This document shows, in pieces, positions 8,623-18,167 of a stretch of DNA of 64,000 bases. The stretch is from Streptomyces sp. CB02058. GTDB lineage: Bacteria; Actinomycetota; Actinomycetes; Streptomycetales; Streptomycetaceae. The first letter of the stretch is position 1. Every line of letters begins with the position of its first letter. Where the stretch lies: positions 1,054,001-1,118,000 of the forward strand of contig NZ_LIPG01000001.1 of NCBI RefSeq assembly GCF_001905505.1, in the 5' to 3' direction. Both the position numbers and the translations under genes were made by a program. Below the pieces are notes generated by a model. That model was not told the DNA's origin. It worked only from the letters and a program-made list of their open reading frames with translations, and searched no databases.

Positions 8623-9560
8623 GCGGCGCCTCCCTTCGGGCGGCCCAGCGACAGCATGGTGGCCCTGATCTTCTGGAACGGGGTGTCCGGCAGGCTGCGG
8701 CTGGAGCCGCGTGCGTAGTGCCGCTCCAGGTAGTACTGGCCGACGCTGAGCACCGAGGTGAGCACCATGTACCAGGCCGCGGCCAGGAACAGCATCTCCA
8801 CGGTGGCACCCGAGGTCTGCGAGACGTTCTGGGTGGAACGCAGCAGTTCGGTGTACTGGACGGCGACCGCGAGCGAGGAGGTCTTCAGCATGTTGATGAC
8901 CTCGTTGCCCGTCGGCGGCACGATCACGCGCATCGCCTGCGGGACGACGATCCGGCGGAGCGTCTTGGCGTGGCTCATGCCCAGCGCGTGCGCCGCCTCG
9001 GTCTGCCCCTCGTCGACCGACTGGAGGCCGGCCCGGCAGATCTCCGCCATGTACGCGGCCTCGTTGAGCCCGAGACCGAGCAGCGCGCAGAGGAACGGCG
9101 TCATGAAGGACGACCACTCGTCCTTGTAGACCGGCCCGAGGTTGATGTACTCGAACACGATGCCGAGGTTGAACCAGACCAGCAGCTGCACATAGACCGG
9201 GGTGCCGCGGAAGAACCAGATGTAGCCCCAGGCTATGGAGGTCGTCACCGGGTTCTTGGACAGCCGCATCACGGCGAGGACGATGCCCAGCACGACGCCG
9301 ATGATCATCGCCAGGACCGTGATGATGACGGTGTTCTTGACGCCTTCGAGGATCTGGTCGTCGAAGAAGTAGTCCGGGATCGCGTTCCAGTTGATGTCGC
9401 CCTGCGCGAACGCGTAGACGAGCGAGGCCAGGAGTCCGAGGGCGACGATCGCCGAGACGTACCGTCCGTAGTGGCGCACCGGGATGGCCTTGATCGCCTC
9501 CGGCCCCGCCGACGGGGTGGGCGGGGTGGCCGCCGGGTCCGCCTTCTTGATGTCAGTCAC
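8619..9560 (-). CDS. Polar amino acid ABC transporter, permease
   Basis: A membrane protein of 313 residues. After a Pro/Ala-rich cytoplasmic N-terminus there are about six hydrophobic segments, starting with [19 protein letters not shown]. The permease EAA loop that docks with the ATPase is visible as [24 protein letters not shown]. This is the HisM/GlnP type. Only one permease gene is present, so the channel is probably a homodimer. It is transcribed between the binding-protein and ATPase genes. Confidence 0.93.
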
Positions 9561-9589
9561 AGATGATGCCTTTCAGCGCCGGGACCCGG

Positions 9590-10549
9590 TCAGGACCCGC
9601 CGTTGATCTTGGCCTCGGTGACCGCGCCGGCCTCGACGCCCCACTTGGCGATGACCTTGTCGTACTCGCCGTTCTTGATGACCGCGTTCAGGGCCGCCTC
9701 GATGGCCTTGGTGAGCTCGTCGTTGCCCTTGGCGACGGCGATGCCGTACGGGGCCGCCTCGACCTGCTCGCCGACCAGCTGGAAGTCCTTGCCGCCGCCC
9801 GAGGTCTTCACCGCGTACGCCGCGACCGGGAAGTCGGAGGAGCCGGCGTCGGCGCCGCCGCCACGCAGCCGGGTCTGGGCCTCCAGGTCGTTGTCGAACG
9901 CCTCGATGGAGATCTTGCCCTTGCTGCCGCACTTGGCGCTCTCGGCCTTGGCGAGGTCGTGGGAGACCGTGCCGCGCTGCACGACCAGCTTCTTGCCGCA
10001 GAGGTCCGACCAGGTGCTGATGCCCTTGTCGTCGCCCTTCTTCGTGTAGATGGAGACGCCCGCGGTGAAGTAGTCGATGAAGTCGACGCCCTCGCCGACC
10101 TTCTTCTTCGTCTCGGAGTCGACACCCTCCTGGCGGTCCTTGGTGTCGGTCATGGCCGACATCGCCAGGTCGTAGCGCTTCGAGCGCAGGCCCGTGAGCA
10201 GCGTGTCGAAGGTGCCGTTCTCGAAGACGAACTTCACGCCCAGCTGCTTGCCGAGGGCGTCCGCGAGGTCGGGGTCGATGCCGACCGTCTTGCCGGACTC
10301 GTCCTTGAACTCCACCGGCGGGTAGGCGATGTCCGATCCGACCTTGATCTCACCCTTGTCCTTGATGGCCTTGGGGAGCAGGTCGGCGAGCGGTGCGTCC
10401 TTCGTGGCGGCCGCGCCCGACTCCTTGGTGCTCGCGCTGTCGGTCTGGTCGCCGCACGCGGTCAGCAGCAGGGTGCCGGCGACCGCGACTGCGCAGACCG
10501 CGGCAATCCGGGACTTCGCGGCCGTACGGCAGAGGGTGCTTGCGGTCAT
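9590..10549 (-). CDS. Polar amino acid ABC transporter, substrate-binding lipoprotein
   Basis: A secreted lipoprotein of 319 residues: a positively charged start, hydrophobic core and lipobox LLTAC place the modified Cys near residue 32, so the mature protein is anchored outside the membrane. The body is an SBP-3 fold (GEIKVGSDIAYPPVEFKDE.., DLAMSAMTDTKDRQEGVD..). Opposite the ligand pocket no feature defines the amino acid exactly; neighbours suggest glutamate or a related compound. It is the first gene of a three-gene operon, 29 bp before the permease. Confidence 0.93.
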   Translation of the reverse strand: MTASTLCRTAAKSRIAAVCAVAVAGTLLLTACGDQTDSASTKESGAAATKDAPLADLLPKAIKDKGEIKVGSDIAYPPVEFKDESGKTVGIDPDLADALGKQLGVKFVFENGTFDTLLTGLRSKRYDLAMSAMTDTKDRQEGVDSETKKKVGEGVDFIDYFTAGVSIYTKKGDDKGISTWSDLCGKKLVVQRGTVSHDLAKAESAKCGSKGKISIEAFDNDLEAQTRLRGGGADAGSSDFPVAAYAVKTSGGGKDFQLVGEQVEAAPYGIAVAKGNDELTKAIEAALNAVIKNGEYDKVIAKWGVEAGAVTEAKINGGS

Positions 10550-11071
10550 GATCGGAATCCTCCGGCGGTGAGGGAATGCTGGTCAGGCGGGCAAGCACGC
10601 ACCTTCGAGTGTCGCCACCTTGTGTGATTAGGGCATCTTGCCATTCGGACTCGCCCATTCAGGGGGCCGGTCATGTCAAAATCGGGTAACGGGCGACCCC
10701 CGAACCTCAACGGCGTGGCACGGCAAGGCCGGACCATCTGCTGAAAAGCGAGCACTCCTCCGGAGAATCTCCGGTGCGTCTCAGCCTTCGGACGGCCTTT
10801 GTGGTCCTTAGTGGACTTGTCCAGATATTCGGCTATGAGTCATGTCACCGAGTCGATACCGACTCGTAAGAGGACCGGTCCGTCCGGTAAGAAAGACGTT
10901 TACACCCCTCATCCGGGGCTCAGGGCGCGTGTGCGGCGCGCCCGCGCGTATGTGTCTCCCCTGCCGGAGCGGGCCAACCGCTCGGTGCAGGGAACGTACG
11001 CGGTGCCCGCCCACCCCTCCTCAACCAGGAGTGGCCACCCTCAACTGATGAAGACTTAAGGGGTCAACACA
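10550..11071. promoter_or_regulatory. 522-bp divergent regulatory region between the ABC operon and malic enzyme
   Basis: No gene is supported here. The right half holds a perfect palindrome CGAGTCG-ATAC-CGACTCG (10849-10866), a good operator candidate for malic enzyme, and a smaller inverted repeat CCGGAG-AAT-CTCCGG (10760-10774). On the minus strand TTGACA occurs near 10678 but no convincing -10 follows at 17-18 nt. The ribosome site for malic enzyme is AAGGGG about 10 nt before ATG 11072. Confidence 0.5.
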
Positions 11072-12307
<1,236 letters not shown>

Positions 12308-12317
12308 CGCCCGGCCG

Positions 12318-12362
12318 GGGCGGGGGGTGAGGCGGTCCGTGCGGCCGCGTCACCCCCCGCCC
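12318..12362 (+). terminator. Terminator after malic enzyme
   Basis: A 13-bp stem (GGGCGGGGGGTGA at 12318-12330 with TCACCCCCCGCCC at 12350-12362) is followed by TTTCTT, one of the few terminators in this window with a T-rich tail. Confidence 0.8.
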
Positions 12363-12459
12363 TTTCTTCGTGTCGGGGCGCTGCCCCGCACGCGAGCTGG
12401 GGCGTGTGTCACACCATCGAACGGTTACGTCACGGCGCGTCACGTCCTATCGTCGTGCC

Positions 12460-13425
12460 ATGTTCGCCGCCTACGCAGCCCGCATCGACCGTGACCGGCC
12501 CCTCGAAGGGCTTGAGCTGGGGGAACGCCCCGCACCCGAGGCCCGGCCCGGGTGGACCACCGTCCGGGTCAAGGCCGCGTCCCTCAATCATCACGACCTC
12601 TGGTCCCTGCGCGGGGTGGGCCTCGCCGAGGACAAGCTGCCCATGATCCTCGGCTGCGACGCCTCGGGGATCGACCAGGACGGCAACGAGGTCGTCCTGC
12701 ACTCCGTCATCGGCCAGACGGGACACGGTGTCGGCCCGGACGAGCCGCGCTCCATCCTCACCGAGCGCTATCAGGGCACCTTCGCCGAGCAGGTCACCGT
12801 CCCCAGCTGGAACGTGCTGCCCAAGCCCAGGGAGCTCACCTTCGAGCAGGCCGCCTGTCTGCCCACGGCCTGGCTCACGGCGTACCGGATGCTCTTCACC
12901 AACGCCGGTGTCCGGCCCGGCGACTCCGTCCTCGTGCAGGGAGCGGGCGGCGGTGTCGCCACCGCCGCGATCGTGCTCGGCAAGGCCGCGGGGCTCAGGG
13001 TGTTCGCCACCAGCCGTGACGAGGGCAAGCGCAAGCGCGCGGTGGAACTGGGGGCCGTCGAGGCGTACGAGCCGGGAGCGCGGCTGCCGGGGCGCGTCGA
13101 CGCCGTCATCGAGACGGTGGGGGCCGCGACCTGGTCCCACTCGGTCAAGTCGCTGAAGCCCGGCGGCACCCTGGTCATCTCGGGTGCCACCAGCGGTGAC
13201 CGGCCTTCGCACGCCGAGCTGACCCGGATCTTCTTCCTGGAGCTCAAGGTCGTCGGTTCCACGATGGGCTCCAAGGACGAGCTGGAGGACCTGCTGTCGT
13301 TCTGCGCGGCCACCGGGGTGCGGCCCGTCATCGACGCGACCCTGCCGCTGGACCGGGCCCGCGAGGGCTTCGAGCGCCTCGCCACCGGGGACCTGTTCGG
13401 GAAGATCGTCCTCACCACGTCATGA
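12460..13425 (+). CDS. Zinc-independent quinone-oxidoreductase-like alcohol dehydrogenase (MDR family)
   Basis: A medium-chain dehydrogenase/reductase of 321 residues. N-terminal GroES-like strand VRVKAASLNHHDLW, then CLPTAWLTAYRML and the NADPH loop VQGAGGGVATAAI near residue 160. The catalytic-zinc Cys and structural Cys cluster are absent in their usual form (HHDLW in place of a C-x-TD motif), so a zinc-free reductase is more likely than an alcohol dehydrogenase. ATG 12460 starts right at the fold. Its stop overlaps the next ATG by 4 nt. Confidence 0.88.
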   Translation: MFAAYAARIDRDRPLEGLELGERPAPEARPGWTTVRVKAASLNHHDLWSLRGVGLAEDKLPMILGCDASGIDQDGNEVVLHSVIGQTGHGVGPDEPRSILTERYQGTFAEQVTVPSWNVLPKPRELTFEQAACLPTAWLTAYRMLFTNAGVRPGDSVLVQGAGGGVATAAIVLGKAAGLRVFATSRDEGKRKRAVELGAVEAYEPGARLPGRVDAVIETVGAATWSHSVKSLKPGGTLVISGATSGDRPSHAELTRIFFLELKVVGSTMGSKDELEDLLSFCAATGVRPVIDATLPLDRAREGFERLATGDLFGKIVLTTS

Positions 13426-13967
13426 GCGGGGCGGAGGAGCTGCCCACACCTCAGGGACTGCTGCTGCGGCCCTGGCGTCCCGATGACGCGCCTGCCGTCC
13501 TCCGCGCCTTCGTGCCGGAGGAGATGGCCCGCCAGGCGGGCAGGTCCGTCACGACCATGACCGAGGCCCTGGACTGGGTGGCTGCCCGGGATGAGGAGCG
13601 GGCGGCGGGCACCGCGTACACATGGGCCGTCGTCAGCGAGGACGTCCCGCTCGGGTCCGTGGCCGTGGCGGCGGTGAACCACGTCCACGACACCGGCTGG
13701 GTCTCGTACTGGACCGTCGAGTCGGCACGGGGGAGAGGCGTCGCCCTGACGGGTGTACGGGCGCTGGCCCGCTGGGCCTTCGGCGAACTGGGCCTGTACC
13801 GGCTGGAACTCGGACACCGGACGAACAACCCCGCCTCCTGCACGGTCGCCCGGCGGGCCGGCTTCGCCGTCGAGGGCGTCGACCGGCAGAAGCTCCGCTA
13901 CGGCGACGAACGCTTCGACGTGGAGCGGCACGCCCGCCTCGCCACCGATCCTGTCAACGATGATTGA
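13422..13967 (+). CDS. GNAT acetyltransferase, RimJ/RimL type
   Basis: A protein of 181 residues with the RimJ-like layout: LLLRPWRPDDAPAVL at the start, ESARGRGVALTGVRALARWAF for acetyl-CoA binding, and NPASCTVARRAGFAVEG near the end. Family members acetylate N-termini, ribosomal proteins or small molecules. It is coupled to the upstream oxidoreductase by an ATGA overlap. Its last codons lie inside the first operator of the following HTH gene. Confidence 0.9.
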   Translation: MSGAEELPTPQGLLLRPWRPDDAPAVLRAFVPEEMARQAGRSVTTMTEALDWVAARDEERAAGTAYTWAVVSEDVPLGSVAVAAVNHVHDTGWVSYWTVESARGRGVALTGVRALARWAFGELGLYRLELGHRTNNPASCTVARRAGFAVEGVDRQKLRYGDERFDVERHARLATDPVNDD

Positions 13968-13998
13968 CAGTACTTCGATGTCAACGTAAGTTGACGTC
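13951..13998 (+). promoter_or_regulatory. Leaderless promoter with two overlapping inverted-repeat operators
   Basis: A -35 TTGACA (13964-13969), 17-nt spacer and -10 TAAGTT (13987-13992) place the transcription start at about 13999, the A of the next ATG; no Shine-Dalgarno is present, so the mRNA should be leaderless. Two inverted repeats with TGTCAA/TTGACA half-sites cover this promoter: CTGTCAA-CGATGA-TTGACAG (13951-13970) and GTCAAC-GTAA-GTTGAC (13980-13995). Autorepression by the HTH product is the natural inference. Confidence 0.75.
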
Positions 13999-14208
13999 AT
14001 GACCGAAGCAACGGATCTCGCCGCCCGTGCCGGTGACCACGACCCGCGCGTCGGGCTGCGGGCCGTCGCCGCGCTGCGGCGCCTGCTGGAGCAACTCGAA
14101 GCCGTCCAGGTGAGAAGCGCCCGTGCCAAGGGATGGTCCTGGCAGGAAATCGCTGCCGAGCTGGGTGTCAGCAGGCAGGCCGTGCACAAGAAGTACGGGA
14201 GGCATTGA
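13999..14208 (+). CDS. Small helix-turn-helix DNA-binding protein
   Basis: A 69-residue protein. The C-terminal half is an HTH: SWQEIAAELGVSRQAVHKKYG, with the recognition helix SRQAVHKK; the N-terminal half is a predicted helix (LRAVAALRRLLEQLEAVQVRSARA). Translation probably starts without a leader. TGATG links it to the ClpN-domain gene. The tight pair suggests the HTH protein regulates its own operon in response to the partner or to protein stress; that is inference. Confidence 0.85.
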   Translation: MTEATDLAARAGDHDPRVGLRAVAALRRLLEQLEAVQVRSARAKGWSWQEIAAELGVSRQAVHKKYGRH

Positions 14209-14780
14209 TGTTCGAGCGATTCACCAAGGGTGCCCGCGCCACCGTGACCGGTGCGGTGACCCACGCCGAGCGGGCCGGATCGGACTCCGTCACCGAGGAA
14301 CACCTGCTGCTCTCCCTGCTGGACCAGGAGGGCGGCCGTGCCGCCTTCGCCGTCGCCGCCCTCGGGCTCACCGACCGCCGCGCCTCGATCGAGACCGCTC
14401 TGGCGGAAGCCCGCCGCCGGGGCGGTCTCACCAAGGCCGACACGGAGGCGCTGGCCGGCATCGGTATCGACGTCGGGGCGATCGTCGCCCGGGTCGAGGG
14501 GGAGCACGGGGAGGGTGTCCTGGCGGGCGACCGCCGGAGCCGCCGGCGGTGGTCCGGGCACCGTGCCTTCACCGGGGGAGCGAAGAGCATCCTGGAGAAG
14601 TCCCTGCGCATCGCCCTCGGCCGACGCGACCGCTTCATCGGCGAGGAGCATCTGCTGCTGGCCCTGACGGCCCGCCCCGGTGTCGTCGCCGACGTGCTCG
14701 CCGACCACGGCGCGACATACGCGACGGTGGAACGCGCGCTCTACGGCACAGGAGGCCAGGGCCAGGCCCTGGCCTCCTGA
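14208..14780 (+). CDS. Clp N-terminal-domain protein (ClpC/ClpA N-domain without ATPase)
   Basis: A 190-residue protein made of two Clp N repeats: MFERFTKGARATVTGAVTHAERAGSDSVTEEHLLLSLL at the start and SILEKSLRIALGRRDRFIGEEHLLLALT near residues 125-155. The AAA+ modules of ClpA/ClpC are absent. Such stand-alone N domains may modulate adaptor or substrate binding to a Clp chaperone. It overlaps the HTH gene by one base. No terminator-like stem was pinned down directly after it; GC-rich repeats follow. Confidence 0.85.
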   Translation: MFERFTKGARATVTGAVTHAERAGSDSVTEEHLLLSLLDQEGGRAAFAVAALGLTDRRASIETALAEARRRGGLTKADTEALAGIGIDVGAIVARVEGEHGEGVLAGDRRSRRRWSGHRAFTGGAKSILEKSLRIALGRRDRFIGEEHLLLALTARPGVVADVLADHGATYATVERALYGTGGQGQALAS

Positions 14781-14896
14781 TCCCGGGCCCGCTCGTCGCC
14801 GGCCGGCCGCGGCCTCCGGGCTCACCCGCGTCCCGGTCGGCCGGCCCCCGGGGGCTCGCCTGTCCCGGACCTGGCCCCAGGTCCCCCGTCCTGGCC

Positions 14897-15006
14897 GGCG
14901 GATCCGGGCCCGTCGGTCCTGGCCAACTGCTCCCCGGCGCTCACCCGTCCCGGACGGCTGCCCCCGGGGCTCACCCCGTTCCGGGCGGCGGATCCGGGCC
15001 CGTCGG
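14897..15006. repeat. Degenerate GC-rich repeats in the 14781-15036 gap
   Basis: The 256-bp gap between convergent genes holds no gene. A 20-nt direct repeat GGCGGATCCGGGCCCGTCGG occurs at 14897-14916 and 14987-15006, and shorter variants of GTCCCGGAC, GGGCTCACC and CCCGGGGGCTC recur between them. This looks like decayed tandem duplication; its hairpins could also end transcription from both sides. Confidence 0.6.
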
Positions 15007-15036
15007 CCCGGCCGCCTCCGGAGGGCCGCCCCGCCC

Positions 15037-16011
15037 TCAGGCGCTGCCGGAGGAGCCCTTCGGCCGGTCGGCCGGGTCCCGCAGCAGTCTGCCGATCTGC
15101 GTCGCGGCCGTGGCCAGATGGTGGCGGGCCTCCGTGAGCTGGGACTTGGTCAGCCCGTGGTCCCTGGCCGCGTCCCGGATGTCGTCGCGGAAGCGGTCCA
15201 GCAGGCGGTCCAGGTCCCGGGCGGGATCGCCCGTGCTCGTGGCGTCGGAAGCCCACTCGACGTCCGGCTCCTCGGGGGCCGGCCTGGTGTAGTGCCAGGC
15301 GCCGGTGCTCGCGAAACTGCCGAGCTGGCCGGTGATCTCGGCCAGGCCCTCCCGCACGCCCTTCGGCCAGTCGCCCCGCGAGAAGTGCTCCTGGACCTGG
15401 CGCGCGGCGGTCTGCATCTGTTCCCGCGCCTTCTCGTGAGCCTCCTGGGCCTGACGGCGCGCCTGCTCGGCGTCCTCACGGGCCCTGCGTGACTCGTCCT
15501 TCGCCCTGCGAGCCTGCTCCTTCCACTCCTGCTTGGCCTTGCGCAGCTCCTCCTTCGCCGTGCGCCATGCCTCGTTGTCCCCGAAGCCGGCGTCCCAGCC
15601 GCTCCCCTTGGCGCCGGAGCCCTGGCGGGACTCGGAAGCCGCCGCACGCATCTCCTTGCGGAGCCGGCCCGCAGCCCCTCGCACGTCCTCGCGTATCTCG
15701 GAAGCCAGCTCGGAGACCGACTCGCGGATCTCCAGCTCCAGATCGGCCAGCTCGCCGCCGCGGCCCGCCAGCTCGGCCCGGCCGGCGTCGGTGATGGAGT
15801 AGACCTTGCGGCCGCCCTCGGTCGCATGGGTGACCAGCCCCTCGGCCTCCAGCTTGGCCAGCCGGGGATACACGGTGCCCGCCGACGGTGCGTACAGACC
15901 CTGGAAGCGCTCCTCCAGGAGCCTGATCACCTCGTACCCATGGCGGGGGGCCTCGTCCAGCAGCTTCAGGAGGTACAGGCGCAGACGGCCGTGGGCGAAA
16001 ACGGGGGGCAT
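15037..16011 (-). CDS. PadR-family transcriptional regulator with long coiled-coil tail
   Basis: A 324-residue protein. Residues 1-75 are a PadR winged helix (RLRLYLLKLLDEAPRHGYEVIRLLEERFQGLYAPSAGTVYPRL). The rest is far longer than ordinary PadR: a charged, heptad-rich region (about residues 130-210, rich in KEELRKAKQEWKEQARRAK-type sequence) suggests a coiled coil for oligomerisation. Start ATG 16011 lies 1 nt after the upstream DUF4097 stop, so the two are one operon. Likely autoregulated through the palindrome upstream of the operon. Confidence 0.88.
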   Translation of the reverse strand: MPPVFAHGRLRLYLLKLLDEAPRHGYEVIRLLEERFQGLYAPSAGTVYPRLAKLEAEGLVTHATEGGRKVYSITDAGRAELAGRGGELADLELEIRESVSELASEIREDVRGAAGRLRKEMRAAASESRQGSGAKGSGWDAGFGDNEAWRTAKEELRKAKQEWKEQARRAKDESRRAREDAEQARRQAQEAHEKAREQMQTAARQVQEHFSRGDWPKGVREGLAEITGQLGSFASTGAWHYTRPAPEEPDVEWASDATSTGDPARDLDRLLDRFRDDIRDAARDHGLTKSQLTEARHHLATAATQIGRLLRDPADRPKGSSGSA

Positions 16012-16012
16012 G

Positions 16013-16870
16013 TCAGAGCACCTTTCCGGTCGGCTCGGCATCGTGTGCGTGGTCCTGGGCGGGTGGGCGGCGCAGCAGGGCGATCGAGCCCGAGACGGTG
16101 GTCGCCCTCAGTGTGCCCGTGCCCGCGCCCAGGGTGCCGGTGATCTTCTTCGCCCCCCACTGGCCGCCCACCCGGAGGTCCTCGAAGGCGTTGGAGACGG
16201 CGCCGCTCGCGGTGTTCGCCTCGACCTTCGCGTCGGCCGGGTGCGGCAGCCGGATGGCGATCTCGCCCGAGACCGACGTCAGCCGGATGTCCGTCGGCTC
16301 CGGCGAGGTGTCCAGATCGAGCACCATGTGGCCGCTGACGGACTCGGCCCTGACCGATGTGCCGGCGCCTTCGATGACGGTCAGATCACCCGAGACGGAC
16401 TGGAAGCGGAGGTCGCCGGTGACGGACTGGGCCTCCAGATTGCCGGACACGGTCTCGGCCCGGACCGCGCCGGGCAGGCCGACCAGGGTGCTGTCGCCGG
16501 TGACGCCACGGAGCTCGGTGCGGCCCCGGACTCCCGAGACGACCGCTTCCGCGCCGACCACTCCGACCTCCACCGTCGCGCCGGCCGGCACGGCGAGGGA
16601 CACCTCCGCGCGGTGACGGGGCTTCTTGCGCTCGAGCCAGGTGAGCAGCCCGCGCCACGGCAGGTCCTCGTAGGTGACGGTGAGGGTGCCGCCCTCCTGA
16701 GTCACGATCAGCGGAGGCCCGTCGATCCGCGACACCTCCAGCCGGGCGGTCGACTCGTCGGTGCCCACCACGTTGACCGCGCCGTCGACGATGCGCACAT
16801 GGAGCGCCGTCACGGGGTCGTCGAAGGTGAGCTTCTGCGGCTCGGCGACCGTCCACGTCGACTCGGGCAT
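16013..16870 (-). CDS. DUF4097 beta-strand repeat protein
   Basis: A 285-residue protein built of repeated short beta strands alternating T/V/S with G turns (VSGHMVLDLD.., TSVSGEIAIRLP.., TASGAVSNAF..), the DUF4097/'putative adhesin' beta-helix-like fold. No signal peptide is seen. ATG 16870 is preferred over upstream ATG 16906 since GGGAGG stands 8 nt before it. It is the first gene of a two-gene operon with the PadR regulator, a pairing found widely in Streptomyces. Function unknown; envelope stress sensing is often guessed. Confidence 0.83.
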   Translation of the reverse strand: MPESTWTVAEPQKLTFDDPVTALHVRIVDGAVNVVGTDESTARLEVSRIDGPPLIVTQEGGTLTVTYEDLPWRGLLTWLERKKPRHRAEVSLAVPAGATVEVGVVGAEAVVSGVRGRTELRGVTGDSTLVGLPGAVRAETVSGNLEAQSVTGDLRFQSVSGDLTVIEGAGTSVRAESVSGHMVLDLDTSPEPTDIRLTSVSGEIAIRLPHPADAKVEANTASGAVSNAFEDLRVGGQWGAKKITGTLGAGTGTLRATTVSGSIALLRRPPAQDHAHDAEPTGKVL

Positions 16871-16923
16871 GGATCCGACCTCCCACTGGGTGGAGCGACG
16901 CAACATATCGCGTCTCTTTCCAA

Positions 16924-16952
16924 CACGATATATCGTGGTTCGGGGAAGTCAA
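16924..16952 (-). promoter_or_regulatory. Promoter and perfect palindromic operator of the DUF4097-PadR operon
   Basis: The 14-bp perfect palindrome CACGATATATCGTG (16924-16937) is strikingly AT-rich for this genome. On the minus strand a -35 TTGACT (16952-16947) and -10 TATCGT (16930-16925) are separated by 16 nt, so the palindrome covers the -10. A PadR dimer site giving autorepression is the simplest reading. A related half-site ATATCGCG occurs nearer the gene around 16905. Confidence 0.7.
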
Positions 16953-17036
16953 GGGTGAATCCGGAGAGGGCTCAGCGGGGGTGAGGCGAGGGGGTAAATG
17001 GTTCATCAATGGGCAAATTGCCCTAGCGTGTGACGC

Positions 17037-17894
17037 ATGACCGCGACATCCGTGGGTGCCCTGCTCCTCTGCCGGGCCGAACCCGAGACCGTACGGCCCG
17101 TGGCCCACCTGCTCCAGGAGCGCATGCTGCTGATGCCCGCCGGGGACGGCTGGAGCGTGCTCGTCCCCGAGGGAAAGCCCTGGCGGACCGACGCGCACGG
17201 GAGCGGAGCGGCGGCCGGAGCAGGCGCCGAGCCCGTCGACCGGGTCGTCGGCGGCTGGGCCACAGCGCTCGCGGTGGGCTCGACCTGGCCGGTGCTAGCC
17301 CTGTGGTGGGACGGGGACCGCTCTGGCTACACCCTCGCCTCGGGATTCCGCCGCCCCGTCGGATACATCTGGCTGGCCGACGGCACCCCCGCCGCCGAGG
17401 ACGAGGCCATGCGCACGTTCGCGGCCCGGCTGGGCCTCGACCCCGTACAGGACGTCCAGGAGCTGGAGGCGCTCACCCGCGCGGACCCCGACGCGGACGC
17501 CGACGCCCGGCTGCGGGGCCTGATCGCCGTGGTCAGCCGGGCCGGAGTCGTCCTGCCCCAGGGACTCTCGCCCGGCGAGCCCGCCGACCGGCTGCGCTCG
17601 GTCGCAGGAGTCCACCCGGAGGCGGAACCCATCGAGTGGGCCGGCTGGCGCGATGCCGTACGCGTGGAGCTCGACGCCGTGGAGAGCAGCGGCCTGGGTC
17701 CCTGGATGCTCGGCCCCAGGGCCCGCGCCGTGGCGACCGCGCAGGTCGCCGCCGGTCTGCCGCTCACCCTGTGGGGCGCCCGCCGGCGCAGCGGCGGCTG
17801 GGTCGCCGCAGGCCTGGTCCTGCTCGTCCAGGGCGTTCTCGGGCTCGCCTACAACCGCTACAGGTCCCCAGGGGGAAGCGGTCCCGGAAGGTGA
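17037..17894 (+). CDS. Conserved Streptomyces hypothetical protein with C-terminal membrane segment
   Basis: A 285-residue protein without a family I recognise. The bulk is soluble, acidic and Trp-rich (VLALWWDGDRSGYTLASGFRRPVGYIWLADG); a single hydrophobic helix near the C-terminus (GGWVAAGLVLLVQGVLGLAYN, about residues 250-270) could anchor it with the N-terminus inside. It lies between the PadR operon and kgd, as in other streptomycetes I recall. Its stop directly abuts the end of the convergent 60-codon gene with no space left for a terminator. Confidence 0.7.
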   Translation: MTATSVGALLLCRAEPETVRPVAHLLQERMLLMPAGDGWSVLVPEGKPWRTDAHGSGAAAGAGAEPVDRVVGGWATALAVGSTWPVLALWWDGDRSGYTLASGFRRPVGYIWLADGTPAAEDEAMRTFAARLGLDPVQDVQELEALTRADPDADADARLRGLIAVVSRAGVVLPQGLSPGEPADRLRSVAGVHPEAEPIEWAGWRDAVRVELDAVESSGLGPWMLGPRARAVATAQVAAGLPLTLWGARRRSGGWVAAGLVLLVQGVLGLAYNRYRSPGGSGPGR

Positions 17895-18077
17895 CTACTC
17901 GTCCTCGTCCTCGTCGTCCAGCCGCGCCAGCCAGGTCGCGAGGCGCTCTACGGGCACCTCGAAGTCGGGGTTGAGGTCGACGAACGTACGGAGCTGCTCG
18001 GCGAGCCACTCGAAGGTGACCTCCTCCTCGCCGCGCCGCTTCTCCAGTTCCTCGATGCCACGGTCCGTGAAGTACAT
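17895..18077 (-). CDS. Small conserved actinobacterial protein (DUF6104-like)
   Basis: A 60-residue protein starting MYFTDRGIEELEKRRGEEEVTFEWLAEQL, acidic at the end (ARLDDEDEDE). It matches small Streptomyces proteins that I recall under DUF6104; role unknown. Conservation of the whole short sequence and its fixed place beside kgd argue that it is real. Stop and the neighbour's stop abut (17894/17895). Confidence 0.75.
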   Translation of the reverse strand: MYFTDRGIEELEKRRGEEEVTFEWLAEQLRTFVDLNPDFEVPVERLATWLARLDDEDEDE

Positions 18078-18107
18078 GGCTCAAGAATAACGAGCCCGGA
18101 CAGCCCG

Positions 18108-18146
18108 AGGGCCCGGCCCCGCGAGCATCTCGCGGGACCGGGCCCT
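18108..18146. terminator. Terminator downstream of kgd
   Basis: An 18-bp stem with one mismatch (18108-18125 with 18129-18146) and a CAT loop lies 22 bp past the kgd stop on the minus strand and just upstream of the 60-codon gene. Confidence 0.8.
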
Positions 18147-18167
18147 CCGGTGACGTACAGCCGCTGA

